A stretch of 64,000 nt of DNA from Paenibacillus_S vulneris (GCF_039543185.1 NZ_BAABJG010000018.1:69689-133688); one strand, 5' to 3'. Shown: positions 26,573 to 35,568, counted from the first letter of the stretch. Notes: generated from the letters alone by a model not told the origin. Program-made: numbers and translations.

Positions 26573-27205
26573 TTATCTCGTCGCTTGCTGGTACAAGGCT
26601 TGCAGAGCAAGCTTCATTAACGCATCTACCGTCTCGCCGCCCTGCAGCTTCGGTTTAATCGCTTGACCGGCCCGGTCTGCTTCCGCCTCCGTATACCCGA
26701 GAGCAAGCAGAGCCGCCTTGGCCTCGCTCCAGGCTGTGCCGCCTTGCGGTGCATCCGATACTTCTGCTCCGCCTGCATATACGAGCGAGTTCCCGATCGA
26801 TTGCATCCCGCCGAGCTTGTCCTTCAAATCCAGTATCATTCGCTGCGCCGTCTTCCGGCCGATCCCCGGCAGCTTCGTCAGGAAGCTGATATTCTCCTGC
26901 TGAATAGCTGCCGCAATCACTTCCGGTCGTCCCCCTGCAAGGACGCCGATCGCAACCTTTGGCCCAATCCCGTTCACATCCAGCAGCGTGCGGAACAAGG
27001 CCTGCTCTTCCCGGCTTGTAAAGCCGAACAACAGATGAGCATCTTCACGCACATGATAGTGGATGTACATCGTGATTTCCTCGCTATTGCTCAGCTGTAC
27101 CGAGAAAGGATTGGCGCAAAAAACACGATAGCCTACACCGCGTACATCCAGGACGACATATTCAGTTTCTCTATGTACAACGTTACCTCTTAAGTAATCG
27201 ATCAT
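26573..27205 (-). CDS. ruvA: Holliday junction DNA helicase subunit RuvA
   Basis: A 210-residue protein that binds four-way junctions and loads RuvB. It begins MIDYLRGNVVHRETEYVVLDVRGVGYRVF (OB domain), then has the two helix-hairpin-helix motifs NGIGPKVAIGVLAG and LPGIGRKTAQRMILDLKDKLG, and a C-terminal UBA-like domain contacting RuvB (WSEAKAALLALGYTEAEADRA). The ATG at 27205 overlaps the ruvC stop as ATGA and has GAGG upstream. Upstream in-frame codons belong to the end of ruvC. Confidence 0.96.
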   Translation of the reverse strand: MIDYLRGNVVHRETEYVVLDVRGVGYRVFCANPFSVQLSNSEEITMYIHYHVREDAHLLFGFTSREEQALFRTLLDVNGIGPKVAIGVLAGGRPEVIAAAIQQENISFLTKLPGIGRKTAQRMILDLKDKLGGMQSIGNSLVYAGGAEVSDAPQGGTAWSEAKAALLALGYTEAEADRAGQAIKPKLQGGETVDALMKLALQALYQQATR

Positions 27206-27705
27206 CTTTTGTTTACCTCGTTTATTTTTTGATGGAGTGTCGAGGAATGGGCATGGCAAATCGCCACTGCCAAAGCATCAGCGACATCGTCCGGCTTTGG
27301 AACGGCGGACAAATTCAAGAACATGCGAACCATTTCCTGCACCTGCTTTTTCTCTGCCTTCCCATAACCTACGACCGCCTGCTTCACTTGCAACGGCGTG
27401 TATTCTCCTATAGGAATTCCTTGCTGCACCGCCGCCAGCATCATGACCCCTCTTGCCTGGCCAACCGTGAACGCCGTAGTCACATTCCGGTTAAAAAACA
27501 GCTTCTCGATCGCAACCGCATCCGGCTTATATTTGTCTATCAGCTGCACCGTTGCGTCATAGACCATTTTCAATCTCAATGCCCCGTCCGTATGGGCTTC
27601 CGTCTGAATACATCCGTATTGAACCGGCACCAGCCGGGACCCTTGCTTATCAATAAACCCGAAGCCTACAATCGCAATCCCCGGATCAATCCCCATAATG
27701 CGCAA
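27202..27705 (-). CDS. ruvC: Crossover junction endodeoxyribonuclease RuvC
   Basis: A 167-residue resolvase cutting Holliday junctions made by RecA. The four acidic residues of the active site are recognisable: Asp in RIMGIDPGIA, Glu in AVAIEKLFFN, and the Asp pair in PKPDDVADALAVAICH. TTG at 27705 is taken as start because GGGAGAG precedes it at 8-9 bases and homologues begin at this point; an ATG 18 bases upstream has only a weak site. Many Bacillus species lack RuvC and use RecU, so the complete ruvCAB set supports the Paenibacillus-like assignment. Confidence 0.93.
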   Translation of the reverse strand: MRIMGIDPGIAIVGFGFIDKQGSRLVPVQYGCIQTEAHTDGALRLKMVYDATVQLIDKYKPDAVAIEKLFFNRNVTTAFTVGQARGVMMLAAVQQGIPIGEYTPLQVKQAVVGYGKAEKKQVQEMVRMFLNLSAVPKPDDVADALAVAICHAHSSTLHQKINEVNKR

Positions 27706-27901
27706 AATGCAGCACTCTCCCATCCTACAAAACCGAACATATGTGTTCACATGCCATTATAGCAGATATTACCGCGCATGAACACGCCCTAAAGGACACA
27801 AATTCCCCCTGCAAAGCCATCCACGGCTGCAGTGTTTTCATTAACAACCCGCGCCCTGACATTGCCTTGGCGGGAAGCCCGGGAATCTATAAGCTCCACA
27901 A

Positions 27902-27955
27902 TAAAAAAAAGAAAGACGACTCGTCGTTCTTCCAACGAAATCGTCTCTCTTTTGT
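27902..27955 (-). terminator. Terminator after bofC
   Basis: On the minus strand AGACGA and TCGTCT (with a smaller internal GAACGAC/GTCG hairpin) are followed by TTTCTTTTTTTT. It separates bofC from the ruvC transcript. Confidence 0.7.
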
Positions 27956-27963
27956 TTTTTCGT

Positions 27964-28638
27964 TCAGTGCAGCGCTTTGGCCTGGTCCTCCACTGCAAAA
28001 TCGGCAAAGGTCGATAGCACGCTGTTATACTCATCCAAATTGCTTACCGGAATTCCGCGGTAGAGCTGCTTCACTGTCTCTCTCGGCAAGCTGCTTTCCA
28101 AGAATTCAATGTTTAGCTGGAAAAAGGTTCTAAGCACCTGGTTGCTTTCGGGCACACCCTCGAATAAGGAAAGATTTCCCTTACTATCGAGACCGAAGTA
28201 GGCATTGGACTTGCATTGCGGTGACAAATCATCGATTTGCTCGGTAAAATAAACATCCCCGCCCTCTCCTATCGATACGGTTAGCGTAGGGTGCTCTTTA
28301 TGATACTGTAATATTTGCGCAGATGTCATTCTTCCCAGCATTTGGACTTCTTCACCGCAGACATACAGCTTCCTGGCATAAGCTCCACGCTGCCCCTCGA
28401 TTTGCTTCACCATAGCCTGCACTTCATCCTCCCTTTGCAGTGTTGGACGGATTTGTGTTCCGAACACCGGCTGATCCCCTGGAGACCATTCCAGCTTATC
28501 GGTGCCTGTGCCGCCTTTTAGCATAATAAAAGCAAGTGAGGACATGCCGGCTACGAATACAATGGCCGCCAAAGTGAGCCAGCGCCGTTTCCAACGAAGC
28601 TTTTTCTTAATTCTGTTCAGCAAGCTTAGAAGAATCAT
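27964..28638 (-). CDS. bofC: BofC (bypass-of-forespore C) protein
   Basis: A 224-residue protein with one N-terminal membrane helix (LTLAAIVFVAGMSSLAFIML after a strongly basic RIKKKLRWKRR) and an extracytoplasmic part. The segment YVCGEEVQMLGRMTSAQILQYHKEHP is typical of BofC. In B. subtilis BofC is made in the forespore and restrains the SpoIVB protease, delaying activation of sigma-K. The place next to the ruv genes matches B. subtilis. GAAGGGG precedes the ATG. The last 50 residues, the BofC C-terminal domain, are intact. Confidence 0.85.
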   Translation of the reverse strand: MILLSLLNRIKKKLRWKRRWLTLAAIVFVAGMSSLAFIMLKGGTGTDKLEWSPGDQPVFGTQIRPTLQREDEVQAMVKQIEGQRGAYARKLYVCGEEVQMLGRMTSAQILQYHKEHPTLTVSIGEGGDVYFTEQIDDLSPQCKSNAYFGLDSKGNLSLFEGVPESNQVLRTFFQLNIEFLESSLPRETVKQLYRGIPVSNLDEYNSVLSTFADFAVEDQAKALH

Positions 28639-28726
28639 CCGAATCCCCTTCTAACATAAAGTATGTTTTACCATTTTTCCCAGTGTTCAAGGGGATTATA
28701 CGGAGCCTTTTCGGAAGATGAAAACA

Positions 28727-28754
28727 CAAAAAAACCGGAGGCATTCGCTCCCGG
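28727..28754 (-). terminator. Terminator after safA
   Basis: On the minus strand CCGGGAG and CTCCGG arms (one mismatch) enclose a short loop and run into TTTTTTT. Confidence 0.7.
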
Positions 28755-28773
28755 CTGTACTTATTCCATGCAA

Positions 28774-30585
28774 TTAAACGTTAATCCATGGACTTTTATT
28801 GGATTTGGAAGAGCTTGCGCGTCTTCTGCGCGGGGTGTGGGAAATACGGCTTATCACAGCCTGATTGCCGCGTTTTTTCTTGTTTGTGCTTTTGGGTTCG
28901 GACTTTTGATTATTTCTGGAAACCGTGGCGGCTTCCTCCTCTGCCGCTTGCACCGGCTGCTCCCTGCCTATCGACGTGTCATCGCACCCGCAGTCATCAT
29001 AACCGCCGCCGTAAGAGGATATCGAAGGCATTTGATACCCGTACATGGGATATGCAGGCCCTGTAAAAGCTCCGGCCGTCTGCGGAAAAAAACCTCCTTG
29101 ATAGTAAGGAGCTTCGCTTTCAGGGCTGACGGAGGTCGGATAGGTCATACCCGGAAACGGAGCATTCGGATAAGAAGGCATCTCCGGCTGGAACATGTAT
29201 GGACTTTCCATTGGCGAAACATTAGGGAACGGTTTACCTTTCTCGTAAGCCGGAGAGACCTGTTCGCCTCCGCAACCGCAGCCGCCGCCGGCTTGCGGGA
29301 TAAATCCGTACATTTCCGGCATCGGTGCCGCAAAAGGCTGATATGGCATTTGCTCGGCCCCAGGCATTTGCTGCATAGGCGGATACGGCTGCTCCTGCTG
29401 TGGCCACATCATGGGCATTTCTTGCTGAGGCCAGTAATTCGGACTCATCTGCCCATAGCTCATAGCTTCGGTTGCAGGAACCTGGAATTGTTCAAACAAG
29501 TTGGACGAAGGCTGGTGGAACGGCGCATTCGGCGTTGCTTCCGCACCCATCACATTGGCATTATCGGAAAAAGGAGATATGGCGCTGTTTACTCCAGGCT
29601 GCTCATAAGATGGCATTACCGAGGGATAGGGCTGCGGCGCGTTCGGCATGAAGGAAGGAGCGGGTTGTGTAGCACTCGGCATTATCGGCATTTCCGGAAT
29701 ATAAGGCTGTTGGTTCACACTAGGCTGAATGGCGCTGGGCGATACAGGCATTTCCGGAAAAAAGGGCTGCTGATTCACATTAGGCTGAACCGCGCTAGGC
29801 GATACAGGCATTTCTGGGAAAAAGGGCTGTTGATTCACGTTAGGCTGAATCTCGCTAGGCGATACTTGCATTTCCGGGAAAAAGGGCTGTTGATTCACAT
29901 TGGGCTGAACCGCACTCGGCGATACTTGCATTTCCGGAACAAAGGGCTGCTGATTCACATTGGGCTGAACCGCACTCGGCGATACTTGCATTTCCGGAAT
30001 AAAGGGCTGCTGGTTCACATTAGGCATGACCGCTTCCGGAGATATCTGCTCGTTCACATTAGGCGCCATCGGCATGATGGGCATGATAGGCATAATCGGC
30101 ATTTCTACATTAGGCTTCGGCGCTTCAATATGTTCAGGCGGTTTTGGAGCAGGAGCCGTCTGTATTGGCGATACCGGAGTTGGTGCAGGCTGAATAGGAG
30201 CTGTGTTTTTCTTGTGATGATGGTGCGGGTAATGGTGGTCTCCCTGCTGATGCTTTGCTTTAGGAATATTTACGATGTCTCCGGTCATTAGCACATTCGG
30301 ATTTTTCAATTGCGGATTGGCCTCAATCAGCTGGTTCAGCGGGATGTTCCAAGCCTTGGATAGCTTCCACAGCGTATCCCCTTGAACTACCGTATGCTTG
30401 TAAAGAAAATCGTCCGCTGGTTCTACGGGCGTCGGGCCGTTCGGAATTTTGACTTTCATTCCGACATCAATAACGTTGGGATCCGTGATCTGCGGGTTCA
30501 TCTCAATTAACTTATCCAAATCAACATGATACTTTTGAGCGATGAGGTAGAGCGATTCGCCTTTCTTGACCATATGGATTTTCAC
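28774..30585 (-). CDS. safA: Spore coat assembly protein SafA-like, two LysM domains
   Basis: A 603-residue protein. LysM 1 is at about 4-50 (VKKGESLYLIAQKYHVDLDKL) and LysM 2 at about 61-108 (VVQGDTLWKLSKAWNIPLNQL); these bind peptidoglycan or cortex. The remainder is low complexity, rich in Pro, Gln, Asn and Met, with a His run (HHYPHHHHKK), six 20-residue repeats, two Cys-Gly clusters (GGGCGCGG and DDCGCDD) and a basic tail (PRRRRASSSKSNKS). SafA organises the inner coat in Bacillus. GTG at 30585 is chosen because AAGGAGG is 8 bases ahead and the first LysM starts there. The 367 bases up to pheA hold only the pheA terminator; no promoter stands out. Confidence 0.8.
   Translation of the reverse strand: MKIHMVKKGESLYLIAQKYHVDLDKLIEMNPQITDPNVIDVGMKVKIPNGPTPVEPADDFLYKHTVVQGDTLWKLSKAWNIPLNQLIEANPQLKNPNVLMTGDIVNIPKAKHQQGDHHYPHHHHKKNTAPIQPAPTPVSPIQTAPAPKPPEHIEAPKPNVEMPIMPIMPIMPMAPNVNEQISPEAVMPNVNQQPFIPEMQVSPSAVQPNVNQQPFVPEMQVSPSAVQPNVNQQPFFPEMQVSPSEIQPNVNQQPFFPEMPVSPSAVQPNVNQQPFFPEMPVSPSAIQPSVNQQPYIPEMPIMPSATQPAPSFMPNAPQPYPSVMPSYEQPGVNSAISPFSDNANVMGAEATPNAPFHQPSSNLFEQFQVPATEAMSYGQMSPNYWPQQEMPMMWPQQEQPYPPMQQMPGAEQMPYQPFAAPMPEMYGFIPQAGGGCGCGGEQVSPAYEKGKPFPNVSPMESPYMFQPEMPSYPNAPFPGMTYPTSVSPESEAPYYQGGFFPQTAGAFTGPAYPMYGYQMPSISSYGGGYDDCGCDDTSIGREQPVQAAEEEAATVSRNNQKSEPKSTNKKKRGNQAVISRISHTPRRRRASSSKSNKSPWINV
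29665..30024 (-). repeat. Six tandem 60-bp coding repeats in safA
   Basis: Six in-frame units of 20 residues, first unit PNVNQQPFIPEMQVSPSAVQ, last unit PSVNQQPYIPEMPIMPSATQ. Units 2-5 are nearly identical at the DNA level, suggesting recent expansion by slippage or unequal crossing over. The copy number may vary between strains. Confidence 0.92.
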
Positions 30586-30833
30586 TGCATAAACCTCCTT
30601 AACATTTTCTTTGAGAAACTTCCCATGCTGCGGCGTTCCATGTACTGTCGGAGGGGGTCCGTTTCTCGCTTTCGCATAGCACGTTAACTGCCTTAGATGC
30701 TTCAAGCCGCCTTCACAAGGGGTAAAAGCCTAAACATTACGCGTGCCAAAACAAAATGACAATACAGTTTATGCAGGTTGGTAGGCATTTGACCATGAAC
30801 CTTGGAAAAAAATCCACATATCACTATTTACAA

Positions 30834-30893
30834 ACAAAAAAAGCGGGGAAATGCCTATCGTTCCATGGGATGGTAACGATGGTTTTCCCTGCT
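30834..30893 (-). terminator. Terminator of the ACT-hom-thrB-pheA operon
   Basis: A long stem on the minus strand, AGCAGGGAAAACCATCGTT against AACGATAGG and ATTTCCCCGCT, followed by TTTTTTTG. It lies 60 bases downstream of the pheA stop. Confidence 0.87.
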
Positions 30894-30952
30894 CATTGTA
30901 TGATGAAGCTTTGCTGGTTATTCATTGCCGTGGCATTTCGTTTCGGATCATC

Positions 30953-31831
30953 CTATTCCGAATGTACCGGCTGATACGTATAGGTCGGATAGCATCCGAG
31001 AACCCGTACCTGACAGCCGATAGCCTCAATTTCTTGAAGGGCCGCCGGCAGCAGAACGGAATCCATGGAAGCTTCGATATCAATATAGAAATAATAAGTG
31101 CCGAGCTTCTTCTTCGTCGGTCTCGATTCGATCTTCGATAAGTTGATGCGGCGCCACGCAAAGGCAGACAGCAGCTGATGCAGGCCTCCCGGATAATCGT
31201 CCGGAAGCGTTACGGTAATGGTCGTCTTCGTCATCGCAACCGATTGTTCCGGAAGACTTACAGGCTCTGGCCCTACGAGCACAAACCGGGTAAAGTTGTT
31301 CTGATGGTCTTGAACCCCCTGCGCCCATGTATGTAGTCCGTACAGGGAGCCCGCACCGGATGGAGCCAGTGCGGCTACCTCGCGATGTCCAAGCTCCTTG
31401 ACAAGCCTTGCCGCCTCTCCGTTGCTCCCCACCTGCTCCAGCTCCACGTGGGGCAGATAGGTTTTCAGAAATTGCCGGCATTGCGACAAAGTCACCCCAT
31501 GGGAGACCACTTTTTTAATAACGGAGCAGCGGTCCGCAAGTGAATCTCCCAAGGCTTCGTTGCACAACAGATTGATGGAGATCGGGTACACGTACTCCGC
31601 TTGGATGGGCAGATCCACTTCATGGACAAGCCAATCCAAATGAAGGCTGACCGAGCCTTCGAACGTATTTTCAATAGGAATGACGCTGTAATCGGTTTGC
31701 CCGTTAACGGTCGATCTGAACACATCGTCGATCAGCTTGCAGTTCACATAATGAAAAGCATTCGTCCCCATATAATGATGAGCCGATTCTTCGGTGAATG
31801 TACCGGGACCCAGGAGCGCTACACGCTTCAT
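30953..31831 (-). CDS. pheA: Prephenate dehydratase
   Basis: A 292-residue enzyme making phenylpyruvate from prephenate in phenylalanine synthesis. Family markers: VALLGPGTFTEESAHHY, YSVIPIENTFEGSVSLHLD, SHGVTLSQCRQFL, and the Thr-Arg-Phe motif in NNFTRFVLVG. A C-terminal ACT domain (TITVTLPDDYPGGLHQLLSAFAW and SRPTKKKLGTYYFYIDIE) binds phenylalanine for feedback inhibition. The ATG at 31831 has AAGGAG upstream and overlaps the thrB stop as ATGA. It is the last gene of the operon. Confidence 0.96.
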   Translation of the reverse strand: MKRVALLGPGTFTEESAHHYMGTNAFHYVNCKLIDDVFRSTVNGQTDYSVIPIENTFEGSVSLHLDWLVHEVDLPIQAEYVYPISINLLCNEALGDSLADRCSVIKKVVSHGVTLSQCRQFLKTYLPHVELEQVGSNGEAARLVKELGHREVAALAPSGAGSLYGLHTWAQGVQDHQNNFTRFVLVGPEPVSLPEQSVAMTKTTITVTLPDDYPGGLHQLLSAFAWRRINLSKIESRPTKKKLGTYYFYIDIEASMDSVLLPAALQEIEAIGCQVRVLGCYPTYTYQPVHSE

Positions 31832-32802
31832 AGACGGACATCTCCTTTGATGTTTTCGAATAATGTACACTGTTCATCAAAGTGTGTCAACAATTGAACT
31901 CCGTGGCGGTCCGGCTTCAGCCACATTAGCGTTGCCTCGATCTGCTCTTCCTTCAACGTTCCGAGCAGGAATTGCTCCAGCTCCTCCTTGCGGGAGCTGT
32001 TCCGGTCCACTAGCGCGAGCATGGTAGGCCCCGCTCCGCTCAATGCTACGCCGAGGGCGCCGTGGTCCGTCGCCTCGGCCAAGATCTTGGCCAGCCCCGG
32101 CACCAGGGCGGCCCGGTAAGGCTGATGCAGCGCGTCCTTCATGGCGCGCGCAATCATATCCAGCCGCCCGGTGCAGAAGGCGGCTACAAGCACGGACGAA
32201 TGCCCGACGTTGAACACGGCATTCGCCAAGCTCTGCTCGCGCGGCAGCACATGCCGCGCCTTCTCCGTCGACAGCTGGAAGTGTGGAATCGCCACCAGCA
32301 CTTCCAGCCGGTCGTCGGGCTCGATGCGGATATGCTCCGCACGCTCGCCGTCCCAGAAGGCGACGACGAGTCCACCGAAGAGCGCCGCCCCTACGTTATC
32401 GGGGTGGTGCTCCAGCTCCGTCGCCATCTGAAAGAGCGTATCGTCGCTGAGCGGGCTGCCGATGAGCGCATTGGCGGCTGCCAGGCCGCCTACGATCGCA
32501 GATGCGCTGCTGCCTAACCCTCTTGTCAGCGGAATATCGCTGTACATAGAGATTTCAAGCTCAGGATGCTTCACTCCCGCTTTGTCGAACACCATTTGAG
32601 CCACTTCATATATCAGATTGGACTTGTCGGTTGGAATGCCGCTCATCTGATCTCCGATCAAATGTATCTTCGTTTCCTCCGCAATGCCCATTTCTATCCA
32701 TGCATAGAGATCCAGCGCCATGCCCAGCGTATCGAAGCCGGGTCCCAGGTTGGCTGTGCTCGCCGGTACCTTGACGCGTACTTTTGTATGACTTGTGTCC
32801 AT
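31828..32802 (-). CDS. thrB: Homoserine kinase
   Basis: A 324-residue GHMP-family kinase that phosphorylates homoserine, the step before threonine synthase. The N-terminal VRVKVPASTANLGPGFDTLGMALDLY and the ATP loop PLTRGLGSSASAIVGGLAAAN are diagnostic, with HPDNVGAALFGG and ALSGAGPTMLALVD further on. The middle of the gene (about 31,980-32,480) is visibly more G/C-rich than its neighbours. No thrC lies between hom and thrB, unlike the hom-thrC-thrB operon of B. subtilis. Confidence 0.96.
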   Translation of the reverse strand: MDTSHTKVRVKVPASTANLGPGFDTLGMALDLYAWIEMGIAEETKIHLIGDQMSGIPTDKSNLIYEVAQMVFDKAGVKHPELEISMYSDIPLTRGLGSSASAIVGGLAAANALIGSPLSDDTLFQMATELEHHPDNVGAALFGGLVVAFWDGERAEHIRIEPDDRLEVLVAIPHFQLSTEKARHVLPREQSLANAVFNVGHSSVLVAAFCTGRLDMIARAMKDALHQPYRAALVPGLAKILAEATDHGALGVALSGAGPTMLALVDRNSSRKEELEQFLLGTLKEEQIEATLMWLKPDRHGVQLLTHFDEQCTLFENIKGDVRL

Positions 32803-32872
32803 GAAATCGGTCCCTTACCCTTCGAACTTAGTAATCACTGCTGTCTAAAACTCCTGCTATATCCGCGTATCC

Positions 32873-34159
32873 TTATCCTTCTACGCGATAGACGCTCTTG
32901 ATCGCATGAACCACATCCATGGATTCGAACTGCTGCAGCACTTTTTTCATTGCCGCCTGATTCGCGTCATGGGTAATGATAATGATTTCCGCTTTCGGGT
33001 TATGCTTATTCGGATGCTGAAGAACAGATTCCAGACTTACTTCGTGCTCGGCGAATACCTGGGTAATCTGAGCCAGAACGCCCGCTTTATCCTCCACATG
33101 AAGCAGGATAAAGTTTTTCGAGGCAATTTGCTCGTCGGTTTTCAGCTTCTTCTCCTTGTATGGAATAAAGCCGCGCTGTCCGTTGATGCCAAGCTTCAGG
33201 TTGCGAACTACAGCAACCAGATCGGCCACGACAGAGGTTGCGGTAGGCATTTCGCCTGCACCCGGTCCGTAGAACATCGTCTCGCCTACGGCTTCGCCAT
33301 AGACATATACGGCGTTGAACACTCCGTTGACGGAGGCCAGAGGATGGGATTGCTTGACCATCGTCGGCTGCACGCTGATGCTGATATAATCATCCTGGCG
33401 CTCTGCAATGCCAAGGAGCTTCACTTCGTAGCCAAGACGCTTGCCGTAGGCGATATCCTCTTTGGCGACCTGACTGATCCCGCGAACCTGCACATCGCCT
33501 AGAGCCACATTGGCATGGAAGCCCAGCGTTCCAAGAATGGTCATCTTGCGAGCCGCATCGAAGCCCTCGACGTCCGAAGTCGGGTCCGCTTCCGCATAGC
33601 CGAGCTGCTGCGCTTCCTTCAACACGTCTTCATAGGCTGCGCCCTCTTGGCTCATTTTCGTGAGAATGTAGTTCGTCGTTCCGTTGACGATCCCCATAAT
33701 TTTCGTGATCCGGTCCGATGAGAAGCCTTCGATCAAGGTGCGAATGATTGGAATCCCTCCGGCAACACTGGCTTCGTAGAATACGTCGCAGCCCTTCTCC
33801 GAAGCTTTGGCGATAATTTCCGGACCGTGCAGCGCCATCAAATCCTTATTCGCCGTTACGATGTGCTTGCCGTTGTCCAATGCCTGCAGCATATATTTCT
33901 TTGCAAGCTCAATGCCGCCCATGACCTCGATGACGATATCAATCTCGGGATTATCGATTACATCCCAAGGATTTTCCGTTAGCACATCTGCGTTCACAGC
34001 GATGCTGCGCGCTTTGCTTTTGTCCTGGACCAAAATTTTGGCAATTTCGATCGGGGCGCCTGTCTGGCTCAGCAGATCCTGCTGATGTCCTTCCACAATG
34101 CGTACGACGCCTGTTCCTACCGTCCCGAGCCCTAACAAACCTACCTTTATCGGTTTCAT
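32873..34159 (-). CDS. hom: Homoserine dehydrogenase
   Basis: A 428-residue NAD(P)-dependent enzyme reducing aspartate semialdehyde to homoserine. The Rossmann motif GLLGLGTVGTGVVRI opens the protein. The catalytic domain shows NGTTNYILTKMSQEGAAYEDVLKEAQQLGYAEADPTSDVEGFDAARK, and a C-terminal ACT domain (ILLHVEDKAGVLAQITQVFAEHEVS) mediates feedback control, probably by threonine. GAGGAGG precedes the ATG. It shares an operon with an upstream ACT-domain gene and with thrB and pheA. Confidence 0.97.
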   Translation of the reverse strand: MKPIKVGLLGLGTVGTGVVRIVEGHQQDLLSQTGAPIEIAKILVQDKSKARSIAVNADVLTENPWDVIDNPEIDIVIEVMGGIELAKKYMLQALDNGKHIVTANKDLMALHGPEIIAKASEKGCDVFYEASVAGGIPIIRTLIEGFSSDRITKIMGIVNGTTNYILTKMSQEGAAYEDVLKEAQQLGYAEADPTSDVEGFDAARKMTILGTLGFHANVALGDVQVRGISQVAKEDIAYGKRLGYEVKLLGIAERQDDYISISVQPTMVKQSHPLASVNGVFNAVYVYGEAVGETMFYGPGAGEMPTATSVVADLVAVVRNLKLGINGQRGFIPYKEKKLKTDEQIASKNFILLHVEDKAGVLAQITQVFAEHEVSLESVLQHPNKHNPKAEIIIITHDANQAAMKKVLQQFESMDVVHAIKSVYRVEG

Positions 34160-34236
34160 ATGCTGTTCCTCCTCATGATCATGTTGCAGCTATTACTGAC
34201 ACGCTCTTCCCGTGTTCTGGTTATTGGTTTCATCCG

Positions 34237-34716
34237 TCAGCCTTGGCCTACGAGTACAGCCCTGCTTACGCCTTCCTGTTCACGAAGCCGCTCAAGAAGC
34301 ACGGCAACCGTCTCCCCCATCACCGATGTTTCGACGGAAATGACGACATTAGCGACACCCTGCAGCGGGATCGTCTGGTGGATCGTAAGAACATTGCCGT
34401 CCAATCCGGCTATCATGGCGAGCACTCTGGATAATATCCCTGATCGATGCTCCAAATCCATCGATATTGTGACGATGCGTTCCCGCTCCAGCTTGCTAAG
34501 CTCAAAGATGCCGTCTTTATACTTGTAAAAAGCGCTGCGGCTCAGCTCAACCTGCTCCACCGCTTCATGAATCGTCTTAACTTCGCCTCGTGCCAGCAGC
34601 TCCTTGGCCTGTACCGTTTTGACCAAGGCTTCGGGCAAAATATCTTCTCTGACTAAATAGTAACGTTCGTTACCGCTAGATCTGGTCTCCGCGTCATGTT
34701 TCTCCTGCACAGCCAC
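34237..34716 (-). CDS. pheB: ACT-domain regulator (PheB/ThrR-like, UPF0735)
   Basis: A 159-residue protein. The N-terminal half (RYYLVREDILPEALVKTVQAKELLARGEVKTIHEAVEQVELSRSAFYKYKDGIF) looks like a small helix-turn-helix; the C-terminal half is an ACT domain (ISMDLEHRSGILSRVLAMIAGLDGNVLTIHQTIP). In B. subtilis the homologue is cotranscribed with obg and pheA and has been linked to control of threonine biosynthetic genes. Its position directly before hom and thrB here fits that role. A GTG at 34716 is the only plausible start, with GAGAGGA closely ahead. Confidence 0.88.
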   Translation of the reverse strand: MAVQEKHDAETRSSGNERYYLVREDILPEALVKTVQAKELLARGEVKTIHEAVEQVELSRSAFYKYKDGIFELSKLERERIVTISMDLEHRSGILSRVLAMIAGLDGNVLTIHQTIPLQGVANVVISVETSVMGETVAVLLERLREQEGVSRAVLVGQG

Positions 34717-34869
34717 AGTCCTCTCTACAAAGACGAATGTTTCTCCTTAGTGGACATTATATCGAATATGGATGTATCCGGCAATAGGCTATTTCGGAAT
34801 CCGGCAGCTTTCATAAAGTTTCCACATCTGTCCGCTAGGAACACCCTCCGATTCATGTTAAGGTTTGAG

Positions 34870-34897
34870 TTGAGCTTGTCTTTTATTCTTTTATACT
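34870..34897 (+). promoter_or_regulatory. Putative sigma-A promoter of the Nudix gene
   Basis: TTGAGC (34870-34875), a 16-base spacer, and TATACT (34892-34897), about 45 bases before the GTG start. Confidence 0.5.
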
Positions 34898-34940
34898 TTC
34901 ATTGTGCTTTATATTACTAGTAGGAAGAGGTGGTTTTTTC

Positions 34941-35444
34941 GTGATTCGTACAAGAATGATGGCTACGGCGATGCTGTTTAACAATAACGATTTGCTAATG
35001 ATGAAACGATCCCCGACCCGCACCTTAAATCCGGGGATGTGGGCCGTGGTCGGAGGTCACATGGAACCGGAAGAAATCAACGATCCCTACAAGGCATGCC
35101 TGCGGGAGATTGAGGAAGAAACCGGTCTGAAAGAAACCGAGCTGCTCCGTATGAAGCTGCAATATATATTAATTCGTCTCAACCAGCAGGAGATCCGCCA
35201 GCAGTTTATTTATACCGCCGAGACGACACGCAGAAACATTGTCCAAACGAATGAAGGGATCCTGCACTGGATTCCGCGCGATCAGGTTCTGAACCGGGAA
35301 ATTCCGTTTATTTTCCACACCCTGCTCGCCCACTATTTCGATCATGGGCCTTCCGGGCATATATGGGTCGGTACAGCGGGCTATCAAGAAGATGCTGTCC
35401 CTACGGTCCATTGGACAGCTCTGGTCGATCCCCGGATGAACTAA
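34941..35444 (+). CDS. Nudix hydrolase
   Basis: A 167-residue pyrophosphohydrolase of the MutT-like group. The Nudix box reads GGHMEPEEINDPYKACLREI then EEETGL; the loop between the first Glu and REIEEETGL is two residues longer than the strict consensus, a variant seen in some Firmicute Nudix proteins. Likely substrates are damaged nucleotides or nucleotide sugars. The GTG at 34941 follows GGAAGAGG at 8-9 bases. It is the only plus-strand gene here, convergent with the nitrate operon. Confidence 0.88.
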   Translation: MIRTRMMATAMLFNNNDLLMMKRSPTRTLNPGMWAVVGGHMEPEEINDPYKACLREIEEETGLKETELLRMKLQYILIRLNQQEIRQQFIYTAETTRRNIVQTNEGILHWIPRDQVLNREIPFIFHTLLAHYFDHGPSGHIWVGTAGYQEDAVPTVHWTALVDPRMN

Positions 35445-35479
35445 GCTGAACCGGCAATTCTTCGAACCATCAGGACAAT

Positions 35480-35540
35480 AAAAAAAAGACTGTCCTGCCG
35501 CTGAATGAAACATTCATCCGGTCACGGACAGCCTCAGTCT
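35480..35540 (-). terminator. Terminator of the nitrate operon
   Basis: On the minus strand CTGTCC and GGACAG, flanked by AGACTG and CAGTCT, form an imperfect hairpin followed by a run of eight T. It lies just beyond the phosphoribosyltransferase-like gene. Confidence 0.7.
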
Positions 35541-35568
35541 GAATAGTTTGCACTGCTTAAGAACACCA

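Noticed and set aside
28663..30291. A 542-codon open frame opposite safA with repetitive Arg/His/Leu-rich peptide
   Set aside because: It is the antisense of the safA repeats; composition is Arg/His-rich without any domain, and no ribosome site is seen. safA has LysM domains, a good ribosome site and a terminator.
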